From the NCBI GenBank assembly GCA_024692235.1, contig JAILMW010000007.1, positions 62,001-126,000 of the forward strand: a DNA stretch of 64,000 bases. Reading direction: 5' to 3'. The stretch comes from Saccharofermentans sp. (GTDB lineage Bacteria > Bacillota > Clostridia > Saccharofermentanales > Saccharofermentanaceae). Made by a program: the position numbers and the translations under genes. Shown piece by piece: positions 48,305-58,639 of this stretch; position 1 is the first letter of the stretch; every line of letters begins with the position of its first letter. The notes below the pieces were generated by a model. The model was not told the origin of the DNA and did no database searches. It saw only the letters and a list, made by a program, of their open reading frames with translations.

Positions 48305-50996
48305 GAATAATAAGCCTCTTAGATTAGCAGATATATCGCCCGATGACTTAAGTCCCATGATGCAGCAGTATGCTGAGCTCAAGACTAAGCTTGGCGATAC
48401 GATACTCTTCTACAGATTAGGCGACTTCTATGAGATGTTCTTTGACGACGCTCTTTATGTATCTAAGACGTTGGAGCTGACTCTTACTGCAAGAGACTGC
48501 GGCAGTAATATGAGAGCACCTATGTGCGGTGTTCCTTTCCATGCATTTCAGACATATGCCAACAGGCTTGTTTCCTTAGGACATAAAGTCGCTATCTGCG
48601 AGCAGCTCGAAGATCCTGCTCTTGCTAAAGGTCTTGTTAAAAGGGGCATAGTAAAGGTCTTAACTCCCGGCACCATGACTGATACCACAGGTCTTGATGA
48701 CAGGAAGAATAACTACCTGATGGCTATTATGTGCGTAGGTAAGCAATTCGGTGTAGCAGTAGCCGATATCACGACCGGAGACTTTGAAGCTACACAGTTA
48801 TCCTTTGCAGATAACGGAGAACATCTTATTAATCTTATCGGTAAGTACCTTCCTTCAGAGATAGTACACGATAAGGCTTTCTGCGATACAAGAGAATATC
48901 AGGTGATAAACAAGGGCTTTAGTACTTCGTACACTCTTCGTTCCGACAGGGATTTCTCACCTTCAAGGATCACATCAGATAAGCATATAAAGACATACGG
49001 TGACGATAAGTTCAACGATAAGGAGCTGATGTTCGGCGCCTGTGCCGCAGTACTTTCATATGCTGAAGAGACACAGACCGATAAGGTATCACATCTTCGC
49101 GAGATCAAGTGCTTCAAGGTATCGGATACCATGGAGCTGGACCTTACTACAAGGATCAACCTGGAGCTTACTTCCACTATACGTTCCAAGTCCAAGAAAG
49201 GTTCCTTGCTTTGGGCTATCGACAGGACTAAGACAGCCATGGGAGGACGTCTTCTTCGTAAATGGGTAGAAGAGCCTCTGATAATTACATCTGCTATTAA
49301 CTCAAGGCTTGATGCAGTAGAGGAAGCTGAGAGCAAGTTCATCGCAAGACAGGAGATAATGGACGGCCTTACCGGACTTTACGATATCGAGCGTCTTGCA
49401 GCAAAGGTATCACTTGGCAGCATCAATGCAAGAGAGATGCTTTCTTTGAAGAATTCCATAGGTAAGCTTCCGTTCCTTGTAACTACCTGTAAGGAGTTCG
49501 GTAAGGGTATCTTTCGCGAGATAACGGATATCTTAGATCCCATGGAGGATATATACGAGCTTCTTGATAAAGCTATAGCCGAGGATCCGCCTGTTACCAT
49601 AAAGGACGGCGACATCATAAAGAGAGGCTATAACGAAGAATGCGACGAGCTTTACGATATTGCTCGAAATGCAAAGGAATACATACTCGCGCTCGAAGCT
49701 AAGGAGAAAGAGAGAACAGGAATAAAGAACCTGAAGATAGGTTATAACCGTGTCTTCGGATACTATGTGGATGTTCCCAGGAGCAATACCACCGAGCTTC
49801 CTCCCGAATATACCCGTAAGCAGACTCTTGCTAATAACGAGAGGTACATTTCCCCTGAGTTAAAGGAGCTTGAAGATAAGATCTTAGGCGCTCAGACTAA
49901 GAGGATGGCGCTGGAATATGAGCTTTTCGTACAGGTAAGAAATGTTGTATCAGATAACATCGGTCGACTCTTCGGAAGTGCACGTGCAGTAGCTTTACTT
50001 GATGTAGTCACATCTCTTGCGGAGCTTGCCTCCGAAGAAGGATACGTAAGACCTAAGGTAGATAACAGCGAGATAATCGATATTAAGGGCGGACGTCATC
50101 CGGTAGTAGAGAGGATGCTTACAGGGGACGACAGGTTCATCCCCAATGATACATCTCTTAACGACGACAACCGCCTCATGGTACTTACGGGACCTAATAT
50201 GGCAGGTAAGTCTACTTATATGCGCCAGGTGGCAATAATTGTCCTTATGGCGCAGATAGGTTCATTTGTTCCTGCTAAGAGCGCACACATAGGTCTTGTA
50301 GATCAGATCTTTACAAGGATCGGAGCTTCAGACGACATCTCGATGGGTGAGTCCACATTCATGGTAGAGATGAAGGAAGTATCCTCTATCCTTCGAAATG
50401 CTTCCAGAAGAAGTCTTCTTCTCTTAGATGAAGTAGGAAGAGGAACAAGTACTTACGACGGCCTTTCCATCGCATGGGCAGTAATAGAATACATAATCGA
50501 TCCTAATATACTTTTTGCAAGGACTATCTTTGCTACTCATTACCATGAGCTTAATCAGCTTCAGAAGATGACTAAGGGTGTCTTCAATAACCACGTAGAC
50601 GTTAAAGAGACTGATGACGGTGTCGTATTCTTACATAAGATAGTAGACGGCGGTACTTCCGACAGCTACGGTATCGAGGTTGCTCGTCTTGCAGGTATCC
50701 CCGAAGATGTCTTAAAGAGATCTCGTTCCATCCTTAAGGAACTTGAGAGGATCGGTAATTTCAAGGTAACGGGTAACGTAGAGATGGATGGCGGACAGGC
50801 TCAGCCTGCATCTACCGCTATGCCCGGACAGGAATCTATCTTCAATCCGGATAATGTTGTCTACCGTAAGGAAGATAAGCTCAGAAAGACGGTAAAAGAG
50901 ATAGATATCACAAAGGTCACTCCTCTTGAAGCCATGAATATCCTTTACGGACTTATCGAGGAAGTTAGAGCGGAGGATAACGATGGGCAGGATTAA
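48297..50996 (+). CDS. mutS: DNA mismatch repair protein MutS
   Basis: 899 residues. The N-terminal mismatch-reading motif FYEMFFDDA (Phe-x-Glu) is intact, as are connector, lever and clamp regions; the ATPase has Walker A TGPNMAGKSTYMRQVA and Walker B LLLDEVGRGTSTYDGLS. It overlaps miaB upstream and mutL downstream by 14 bases, the usual clostridial arrangement. Full length for MutS1. Confidence 0.97.
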   Translation: MTENNKPLRLADISPDDLSPMMQQYAELKTKLGDTILFYRLGDFYEMFFDDALYVSKTLELTLTARDCGSNMRAPMCGVPFHAFQTYANRLVSLGHKVAICEQLEDPALAKGLVKRGIVKVLTPGTMTDTTGLDDRKNNYLMAIMCVGKQFGVAVADITTGDFEATQLSFADNGEHLINLIGKYLPSEIVHDKAFCDTREYQVINKGFSTSYTLRSDRDFSPSRITSDKHIKTYGDDKFNDKELMFGACAAVLSYAEETQTDKVSHLREIKCFKVSDTMELDLTTRINLELTSTIRSKSKKGSLLWAIDRTKTAMGGRLLRKWVEEPLIITSAINSRLDAVEEAESKFIARQEIMDGLTGLYDIERLAAKVSLGSINAREMLSLKNSIGKLPFLVTTCKEFGKGIFREITDILDPMEDIYELLDKAIAEDPPVTIKDGDIIKRGYNEECDELYDIARNAKEYILALEAKEKERTGIKNLKIGYNRVFGYYVDVPRSNTTELPPEYTRKQTLANNERYISPELKELEDKILGAQTKRMALEYELFVQVRNVVSDNIGRLFGSARAVALLDVVTSLAELASEEGYVRPKVDNSEIIDIKGGRHPVVERMLTGDDRFIPNDTSLNDDNRLMVLTGPNMAGKSTYMRQVAIIVLMAQIGSFVPAKSAHIGLVDQIFTRIGASDDISMGESTFMVEMKEVSSILRNASRRSLLLLDEVGRGTSTYDGLSIAWAVIEYIIDPNILFARTIFATHYHELNQLQKMTKGVFNNHVDVKETDDGVVFLHKIVDGGTSDSYGIEVARLAGIPEDVLKRSRSILKELERIGNFKVTGNVEMDGGQAQPASTAMPGQESIFNPDNVVYRKEDKLRKTVKEIDITKVTPLEAMNILYGLIEEVRAEDNDGQD

Positions 50997-52944
50997 TATC
51001 CTTGATACACTTACGGCCAATGCCATCAAGGCAGGAGAAGTAATAGAGCGTCCAGTCTCCGTTGTTAAGGAGCTTGTCGATAACAGCATCGATGCAGGTG
51101 CTACTTCCGTTAAGATAGAATTCGAGAACGGCGGTATATCTCTTATAAGAGTTTCTGATAACGGAATCGGCATGGACTCTGAAGACGCACATAAGGCTTT
51201 TCTTATTCATGCTACGTCCAAGATCCGCTCTGTAGAAGATATATACGATCTTAGTACTCAGGGCTTTAGAGGCGAGGCTCTGGCTTCTATAGTCGCATGC
51301 TCTAATGTAACGCTCATAACCAAGATGGCAGATCAGGATGCCGGAACTCTTATAAGATACGAGGACGGTAAGCTTATAACAGATTCGGAGACTTCCGCCG
51401 ATAACGGTACCGTAGTTACCGTGACTGAACTTTTTGCAAGGATCCCCGCAAGGTATAAGTTTCTGAAGAAAGATTCCACCGAAGGCATGTATATCTGTTC
51501 TCTTGTCGAGAAGCTGGCTATCATAAACAGCGAGATATCCTTTAAGCTTATAAAGGACGGTAAGACCATACTTTCAACTCCGGGTTCAGGCGACATGAAA
51601 GATGCTATCTACAGTATCTACGGCAAGCAGATAACATCAGGCCTTATTCCCGTTAACTACGAGTACGAAGGTACCAGACTTACGGGATTTACGGGCGATA
51701 CGGCGACTGTTCGAGGCAACAGGTCAATGCAGTATCTCTTCGTTAATAACAGAGCTATACGTAATACTTCCGTAAGTGCAGCAATAGATGAAGCATACAG
51801 GAACAGTGTCATGAAGAACAGATTCCCCATATGCTTCCTGGCTGTATATGTTCCTGCGGATAAAGTTGATGTTAATGTTCATCCTCAGAAGGCTGAAGTT
51901 AAGTTCTCTTCAGAGACAGACATATTCAGACTTGTATATCACGGCATAAAGAATGCATTATCTTCATCTGCTCCTGCATTTCCTGCTGATGCAGCTGATA
52001 TCGTTACTGATCTTAAGGAAACATCCAATAGTCCCGAGAGGATACAGATACATATGGACCATGTATCTTCATCTGTGCCTTCTTCAGGTAAACTTCGCGG
52101 TTCTGTTACTTATAACGATCAGCCTACTAAGAAAGAAGCAACAGCTGCCAACGATCTTCTTAAGATACTCTCGGAGTTTAAGCCGGATATAGATGAGATA
52201 GCAGGTAAGGAGCCGTCTGTTGAAGCTACACCTGTATCTTATGAAACTACTGATACGAAGGATATCTCTACTGTACCTTCTTCTGAAGAGACAGTGTCAC
52301 AAGAACCTGTACGTGAGATAATAGGCGAGATAGCACTTCTTAAGAACGCAAGATTTGTCGGATTCTTATTCAATACTTATATAATCTTACAAGGCGAAGA
52401 AGACTTCTTCCTTGTAGATCAGCATGCCGCACATGAGCGTGTTCTCTACGAGAGATTTATGGCTAAGAAAGTCGATCGTGACGGGGAAAAGAGAGATAGC
52501 CAGACTCTTCTTGTTCCTCAGATAGTTGATCTTTCTACAGCTGATTATTCTTTTGTCAGTGATAACCTTGATCAGTTTGAAGCTAACGGATTTGAGATAG
52601 AGATATTAGGCGACAGACAGATCGCGCTTCGTGCCATTCCAGTTGCTGATAAGGCGGAAGACAGATTAAAGTCCATGAGTAAGCCTTCGGTATTTTTCCA
52701 GATGATCCTTAATGATCTTAAGAAGGAGACCCCCGAGAAGGGAAGTATCTGGTATTCGCTTATTCAGACTACAGCATGTAAGGCCGCTATTAAGGCACAC
52801 GATGTAATAACACAAGAAGAAGCAATGTCTCTTATAGAACAGCTTGTTGTATTAGATGATCCTTATCACTGTGCTCACGGTCGTCCCACATATATCAGGA
52901 CTTCTCTTACAGATCTTGAGAAGAGATTTAAGAGGATAGTCTGA
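50983..52944 (+). CDS. mutL: DNA mismatch repair protein MutL with endonuclease site
   Basis: 653 residues. GHKL ATPase motifs: KELVDNSIDAGA, DNGIGMDSED and FRGEALASI. After a variable linker (about 340-440) the C-terminal domain carries the metal-dependent nicking motif DQHAAHERVLYE, as in MutL of species without MutH, plus a late cysteine-containing zinc motif (HCAHGRPT). It starts inside the mutS 3' end and is followed after one base by miaA. Confidence 0.97.
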   Translation: MGRINILDTLTANAIKAGEVIERPVSVVKELVDNSIDAGATSVKIEFENGGISLIRVSDNGIGMDSEDAHKAFLIHATSKIRSVEDIYDLSTQGFRGEALASIVACSNVTLITKMADQDAGTLIRYEDGKLITDSETSADNGTVVTVTELFARIPARYKFLKKDSTEGMYICSLVEKLAIINSEISFKLIKDGKTILSTPGSGDMKDAIYSIYGKQITSGLIPVNYEYEGTRLTGFTGDTATVRGNRSMQYLFVNNRAIRNTSVSAAIDEAYRNSVMKNRFPICFLAVYVPADKVDVNVHPQKAEVKFSSETDIFRLVYHGIKNALSSSAPAFPADAADIVTDLKETSNSPERIQIHMDHVSSSVPSSGKLRGSVTYNDQPTKKEATAANDLLKILSEFKPDIDEIAGKEPSVEATPVSYETTDTKDISTVPSSEETVSQEPVREIIGEIALLKNARFVGFLFNTYIILQGEEDFFLVDQHAAHERVLYERFMAKKVDRDGEKRDSQTLLVPQIVDLSTADYSFVSDNLDQFEANGFEIEILGDRQIALRAIPVADKAEDRLKSMSKPSVFFQMILNDLKKETPEKGSIWYSLIQTTACKAAIKAHDVITQEEAMSLIEQLVVLDDPYHCAHGRPTYIRTSLTDLEKRFKRIV

Positions 52945-52945
52945 T

Positions 52946-53914
52946 ATGGCAGTTAAGGATATATCTTCAAGGCTTGAAGGCTTTTCTAAGATCCCGATAA
53001 TATGCGGTCCTACTGCAAGCGGTAAGAGTGCTATTGCTCTGCGACTTTGTGAGATAACAGGCGGAGAACTTCTCTCCTGTGATTCCATGCAGATCTATAA
53101 GCATCTTGATGTCGGTACTGCAAAAGCTACTAAAGAAGAAAGAGAACATATACCTCATCATCTGACGGATATAGTAGAGCCCGGAACTTATTTTTCCGTG
53201 AACGACTATATTCACAGATGCTATGAAGCTATAGAAGACTGTCTTAACAGAGGAAAGCTTCCTGTCATATGCGGCGGAACAGGTCAATATATCTCCGCTC
53301 TTCGTGACGGAGTGAGGTTTGTTGATGAACCTGTTCCGGATGCTCTTATCGCAGAGCTTGAAGCCGAGTACGACAGTAAGGGTCCTCAAGATCTATACGA
53401 TAGACTTCAGGCTTTAGATCCTGATGCGGCATCTAAGATGCATATGAATAATAAGCGCCGTGTGGTAAGAGCTCTTGCTGTATGTATAGCAACAGGGAAG
53501 ACCTTTACGGAGTGGAACAGTACTTCTAAGACAACAGGACCTATGTATCCTTTTCTACTCTTTGAACCTGATTATGAGGATCATAGAGACGTCTTATATG
53601 ATCGAATCAATAAGAGAGTCGACATCATGGTCGAGCAAGGGATCATAGAAGAAGCAAAGTATCTGTATTCACTTGATATAGATCGTATGTCTACATGCTT
53701 TCAGGCGATAGGCTACAAAGAGTTCAAAGATTATATTAATGATCCTACTCCTGAGAACCTTGAACAAGCAATATATAAGATAAAGCTTAATTCAAGACAT
53801 TATGCCAAGAGGCAGCTTACATGGTTCAGATATATCGATGATATCGTTAAGCTTGATATTGCATCCGGTATCGATGATATGATCAACGGCAGGATCTTGC
53901 CGTACTTACATTGA
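52946..53914 (+). CDS. miaA: tRNA dimethylallyltransferase
   Basis: 322 residues. P-loop GPTASGKSAIALRL (about 23-36), DSMQIYKHLDVGTAK, PHHLTDIV and ICGGTGQYISAL are conserved. It adds the dimethylallyl group to A37 of tRNA, the substrate for MiaB at the other end of the operon. It begins one base after the mutL stop. Confidence 0.97.
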   Translation: MAVKDISSRLEGFSKIPIICGPTASGKSAIALRLCEITGGELLSCDSMQIYKHLDVGTAKATKEEREHIPHHLTDIVEPGTYFSVNDYIHRCYEAIEDCLNRGKLPVICGGTGQYISALRDGVRFVDEPVPDALIAELEAEYDSKGPQDLYDRLQALDPDAASKMHMNNKRRVVRALAVCIATGKTFTEWNSTSKTTGPMYPFLLFEPDYEDHRDVLYDRINKRVDIMVEQGIIEEAKYLYSLDIDRMSTCFQAIGYKEFKDYINDPTPENLEQAIYKIKLNSRHYAKRQLTWFRYIDDIVKLDIASGIDDMINGRILPYLH

Positions 53915-53993
53915 TTCCGTCATGATCTTGAGGGAATTGCTCAAACCGTAATGATATTTATGCCTTTAAGAAGGTTTTCTCTCATAAACTAAG

Positions 53994-54042
53994 ATAAAAA
54001 CACCTCCGCCTGTGTATAGTCACATCAAAAAGCGGAGGTGTT
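53994..54042 (-). terminator. Terminator of lexA
   Basis: A perfect 11-bp stem (53999-54009 with 54032-54042). On the minus strand it is followed by TTTTT, so it ends lexA transcription. It may also block read-through from miaA. Confidence 0.85.
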
Positions 54043-54072
54043 ATAGATCTTGCGATTATTTATTCTGTTCGA

Positions 54073-54732
54073 TCAGTTGATATTGTATCTGTGAAGACCT
54101 ACGACCTTACCGAGGATCTTGCATTCCTCAGTATCAAAGGGAATAGGCGCATAGAGCTCATTCTCCGGGAAGAGGTAAGGCTTACCGTTCTGCTTACCGT
54201 ATCTCTTGACAGTAGCTTCATCACCGATAAGTGCAGCGATGATGTCGCCTTCATCACAGGAATCCTGCTTCCTTACGATGATATAGTCGCCGTCAAGGAT
54301 ATGAGCATTGATCATACTGGTACCGCTTACCTTAAGAAGGAAGCAATCATCAGATCCTATGATCGACTTGTTTATATACTGAGAATCGGAATAGTCCTCG
54401 TGAGCGTAGATGGGCTGACCTGCAGTGATCTTACCGACACAATTAAGCTTGATCACATCTGCGGGGATGCGTTCTTCTTCCTCGGAATTCTCATTCTGAT
54501 TCTTAAGTATAATAGCTCTTCTCATACCGGGTCTGTACTCTATAAGACCCATCTCATCAAGCTTACGAAGATATGTATGTACTGAAGAAGTGGACTTGAG
54601 TCCTGCTCCGGCACATATATCTCTTACTGAGGGAGAAAGAGCGTTCTCATGGATATATCTCTGTACATATTTATAGACACGTTCGATGGATTTGGCGGAT
54701 TTGCTTTCCGGGTTATGCTGCGTAACTGACAT
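54073..54732 (-). CDS. lexA: SOS repressor LexA
   Basis: 219 residues. N-terminal winged helix (about 10-75; LSPSVRDICAGAGLKSTSSV), Ala-Gly cleavage site in GKITAGQPIYA, catalytic Ser in SGTSMINAHILDGD and Lys in ATVKRYG. It represses damage genes and self-cleaves with RecA. The start at 54732 follows GGAGGTTTTT; an upstream in-frame ATG (54795) would lie before the promoter. It is divergent from the operon at 54817 and shares the SOS box with it. Confidence 0.97.
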   Translation of the reverse strand: MSVTQHNPESKSAKSIERVYKYVQRYIHENALSPSVRDICAGAGLKSTSSVHTYLRKLDEMGLIEYRPGMRRAIILKNQNENSEEEERIPADVIKLNCVGKITAGQPIYAHEDYSDSQYINKSIIGSDDCFLLKVSGTSMINAHILDGDYIIVRKQDSCDEGDIIAALIGDEATVKRYGKQNGKPYLFPENELYAPIPFDTEECKILGKVVGLHRYNIN

Positions 54733-54762
54733 AAAAACCTCCAAACATATTTTCTTGATTAC

Positions 54763-54802
54763 ATTGTATTTTAAATACATAAGAATGTCAAACACTTGTT
54801 CT
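54763..54802 (-). promoter_or_regulatory. lexA: lexA promoter with SOS box
   Basis: On the minus strand TTGACA (54791-54786), 17 bases, TACAAT (54768-54763). Overlapping the -35 is AGAACAAGTGTTTG (54802-54789), matching the Firmicutes LexA consensus CGAACRNRYGTTYG at all but the first base. The same box lies 14 bases upstream of the divergent gene start at 54817. Confidence 0.85.
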
Positions 54803-54816
54803 AAAAGGAGAGAACT

Positions 54817-55314
54817 ATGGATAAGAAAACTTTAAAGACAATACTTGATAACCTTTACGACGATATGATCATCACTGACAGGGAAGCTGTTAAGCTCGCA
54901 TCATTTATATCTTCAAGCAGAAGAGATAAGAACAATATCCTTAAGAAGTTATATTATAGTGATAATGCTCCGGTGAAGGTCCTTTCCACGGAATTCAAGG
55001 GGAAGGGCGAATCTGATGTGACGGGAGAGATGATCGACGTCTCTGTAAAGTATGACGAGTTTATAGAAAGACTTGAAAACAGGATGAATGAACTTATCGC
55101 CCGTCACAATAAGGCAATGAACGTATTCTTCCTTATTATGTCTCTTCCGGAACCCTTCTGCAGAGTCCTTTATCTTAAGTACTTCAAAAGGATGACTTGC
55201 GATGAGGTAAGCGTCGAACTCTATATAAGTCCGTCAACTTTTTACCGTAAGCTTCATGACGGTGAGGATCTTCTTATCAAGAACATAAACGATAAAGGAG
55301 AACATCTGATATGA
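54817..55314 (+). CDS. Sigma-70 region 4-like regulator divergent from lexA
   Basis: 165 residues. The C-terminal ~45 residues (RVLYLKYFKRMTCDEVSVELYISPSTFYRKLHDGEDLL) form a sigma region 4/RinA-ArpU-like helix-turn-helix; the N-terminal ~100 residues are charged and helical. It resembles phage-type late-transcription activators, though no phage genes are nearby. The ribosome site AAAGGAGAG precedes it, and the SOS box lies immediately upstream, so it should be damage-induced. It overlaps the next gene by 4 bases (ATGA). Confidence 0.75.
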   Translation: MDKKTLKTILDNLYDDMIITDREAVKLASFISSSRRDKNNILKKLYYSDNAPVKVLSTEFKGKGESDVTGEMIDVSVKYDEFIERLENRMNELIARHNKAMNVFFLIMSLPEPFCRVLYLKYFKRMTCDEVSVELYISPSTFYRKLHDGEDLLIKNINDKGEHLI

Positions 55315-55847
55315 AGTTTGCGGTCTTTATCGACGATATACTGAAGAAGGAATGTATCTGCCTTCAAAGTGAACTTATAAAGGAGCCATGTGATGTCTTT
55401 GAAGCTGACAGCTGGGAAGAAGCCGCATCTCGTTTAATTTGTACTGATGACAACTCCTTGATCGCTCTTATCTGTCTTCCTATACATTCAGCTTATATAA
55501 CTTATGTAGATAATATAGATATATGCGCAATAACTTCTGGTCATTACGATATAGAGAATTACTGTGATGATAACAGTATCAAGCTTATATATGACCATAA
55601 CGGTATGAGAAAAAAGAAGATGCTTAACAGAGAACTTACTTCCGAAGGCAGGATATACGATATAGTTGCAGGTAATCTTATCGTATTTCCGGAAGATTCA
55701 TCATACGGAATAGAAAGAGCATATGAGATCTTCGGAAAAGGTCAGGTCTTTATATATGATAAAGAAAATAAAGATATAAAGACAATAAGATGCTCACCGC
55801 AAGCTCTTTCAGTTTTGCGCGAAAATAATATTTCAATAATCGTATGA
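55311..55847 (+). CDS. Unrecognised 178-residue protein in the SOS-linked operon
   Basis: A soluble alpha/beta protein with no membrane segment. It begins like a receiver- or nuclease-type fold (KFAVFIDDIL), has several Cys (CICL, CDV, CLPI) and an internal repeat-like Ile/Asp pattern (YVDNIDICAI). I find no catalytic motif. Its start overlaps the previous stop (ATGA), so translation is coupled. The function is unknown. SOS control is inferred only from the shared box at 54789. Confidence 0.6.
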   Translation: MKFAVFIDDILKKECICLQSELIKEPCDVFEADSWEEAASRLICTDDNSLIALICLPIHSAYITYVDNIDICAITSGHYDIENYCDDNSIKLIYDHNGMRKKKMLNRELTSEGRIYDIVAGNLIVFPEDSSYGIERAYEIFGKGQVFIYDKENKDIKTIRCSPQALSVLRENNISIIV

Positions 55848-55854
55848 AAAAATA

Positions 55855-55860
55855 TATAAT
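55855..55860 (+). promoter_or_regulatory. -10 box 6 bases before the ATG of the single-helix protein
   Basis: TATAAT at 55855-55860; ATG at 55867; no ribosome site. A weak TTCAAT lies 17 bases upstream. The spacing is the same as at 25935-25947. Confidence 0.5.
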
Positions 55861-55866
55861 CTTCTT

Positions 55867-56346
55867 ATGCAAAACGGAAAGAGTAATAACGGATCCTTTT
55901 TTGAGACTATACTTAACAGATTCAGCGGCATATGCGGATCTGTAGCAAGAACTACCGTTCGCTTCTTTAAGAACCTTCCCGGAAGGTCCATGAACTTTGT
56001 AAGAAGGAAGATAAACGAATATAAGAGAAGACCTCCCAGGGAAGATATCAATAAGGTATATGTATTAGTAGGATATACTACTAAGAAGCATATCGAAGCC
56101 AGGTATAACAGGGAAAGAGAGATGATGATCTTAAGAAGGGGACTTCTTCTTATAATCTTCGTTCTTCTGCTTCTTATATCATTTAAGACAGTAGTTCCTT
56201 ATGTAAATGTAGATCAGTATAAGAATATGTTCGGTATCGGCGATGTAGACGAGCTTACGGAAAATGATCCTTTCGCGGAGGATGCTATATCAACTCCTAC
56301 GATATATGCAGAGACTTCCGCTACGTCAGAATCAGAACAGATCTGA
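55867..56346 (+). CDS. Single-pass membrane protein near lexA, unknown
   Basis: 159 residues: a basic cytoplasmic N-terminus of ~85 residues (RRKINEYKRRPPRED), one membrane helix (about 91-109, LLLIIFVLLLLISF), then ~50 extracellular residues that are acidic and Thr/Ser-rich. There is no LysM or catalytic domain. Its place beside lexA and its single helix recall the position of the SOS division inhibitor YneA in Bacillus, but it lacks LysM and the topology is longer on the cytoplasmic side, so this is only an analogy. It may be leaderless from its own promoter. Confidence 0.65.
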   Translation: MQNGKSNNGSFFETILNRFSGICGSVARTTVRFFKNLPGRSMNFVRRKINEYKRRPPREDINKVYVLVGYTTKKHIEARYNREREMMILRRGLLLIIFVLLLLISFKTVVPYVNVDQYKNMFGIGDVDELTENDPFAEDAISTPTIYAETSATSESEQI

Positions 56347-56395
56347 CAAAAATGAATGAAAGCTGAATAAATTCTGCATTTTAAGGTTTTGAATG

Positions 56396-57846
<1,451 letters not shown>

Positions 57847-57874
57847 TAAATATCAGATTATTTTCTGACTATAG

Positions 57875-57904
57875 ACGGCTTCGCTTCGGCGGAGCCGTTT
57901 TTGT
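57875..57904 (+). terminator. gdhA terminator with UUCG tetraloop
   Basis: A 10-bp stem (57875-57884 with 57889-57898, one T-G pair), loop TTCG, then a T5 tract. Confidence 0.92.
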
Positions 57905-57960
57905 TGACAGAAAAATCCCGTTAGGTTACCATTCGTTGAATGTTTGTGCGGAGGTGGATC

Positions 57961-58545
57961 ATGGCAAGTTGCGTGATATGTAATTCAGAAGAGGCAGATA
58001 AGACTTACCGTTTTGCGGTTGTAGACAGAAGAACTTCTTCTGAGACTAAGGAATATGTAGTAGCCAGAAAGACTACTACGACGATCTATGAACGCTTTGC
58101 CGGAGTATGCAGGGAATCGTTCTGTGACAAGTGCCTCAAGAAGCAGAAGATGAAGAATCTAAGGACGGCCGTACCTGTTTCTTTCGGTTTGACTCTTCTT
58201 ATACTTGTGGTCATTGGTCTTAATGCCGGAGGCTTGTCTAAAGGCTATTTTATCGCGTCATTGATAATCTCTGCTCTTGTATCTGTTATAGCTCTGGTGA
58301 TCTGTTTAACTGCAAAAGATACTTCTCTTGCAAAAGAACTGTTATTTGATAAGAGAGGTCGTCGACTTACTTATGTGCATGTCGATCCGTCCATTTATAT
58401 GAGCGGTAACAAGACTACTCTTGCCAAGTTCAAGGAGAAGTCCGGACTTCGTACGGAAGTCGCTGAGAAGATATATGAGAAGTTTATCGAATCAGGGAAG
58501 GGAAATGAGCTCGTTGATGAGATCATCAGCAACAGCGCTCAGTAA
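57961..58545 (+). CDS. Zinc-finger-like membrane protein, unknown
   Basis: 194 residues. N-terminal CVIC (residues 4-7) and CRESFCDKC (about 52-60) could bind zinc; two membrane helices lie near 72-92 and 100-121; a C-terminal soluble helical segment (130-194) follows. The start at ATG 57961 follows GCGGAGGTGG, 7 bases away; an upstream ATG (57940) precedes this site. I do not recognise a family. A bidirectional terminator separates it from the DUF3048 gene. Confidence 0.75.
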   Translation: MASCVICNSEEADKTYRFAVVDRRTSSETKEYVVARKTTTTIYERFAGVCRESFCDKCLKKQKMKNLRTAVPVSFGLTLLILVVIGLNAGGLSKGYFIASLIISALVSVIALVICLTAKDTSLAKELLFDKRGRRLTYVHVDPSIYMSGNKTTLAKFKEKSGLRTEVAEKIYEKFIESGKGNELVDEIISNSAQ

Positions 58546-58583
58546 GTTATATGATCGACAGAAATGATATAAGGATGGAATTT

Positions 58584-58617
58584 AAAAGAGGTGCTTCCTT
58601 GTGGAAACACCTCTTTT
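58584..58617. terminator. Bidirectional terminator
   Basis: A perfect 10-bp stem (58584-58593 with 58608-58617), A-rich on the left and T-rich on the right, with an inner TTCC/GGAA stem after one mismatch. It lies between convergent genes. Confidence 0.9.
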
Positions 58618-58639
58618 CAAACTCAATAAACTATTGAAC

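Noticed and set aside
54817-55314. Prophage remnant suggested by the RinA/ArpU-like regulator
   Set aside because: No integrase, structural gene, attachment site or base-composition change nearby; it sits in a lexA-linked operon.
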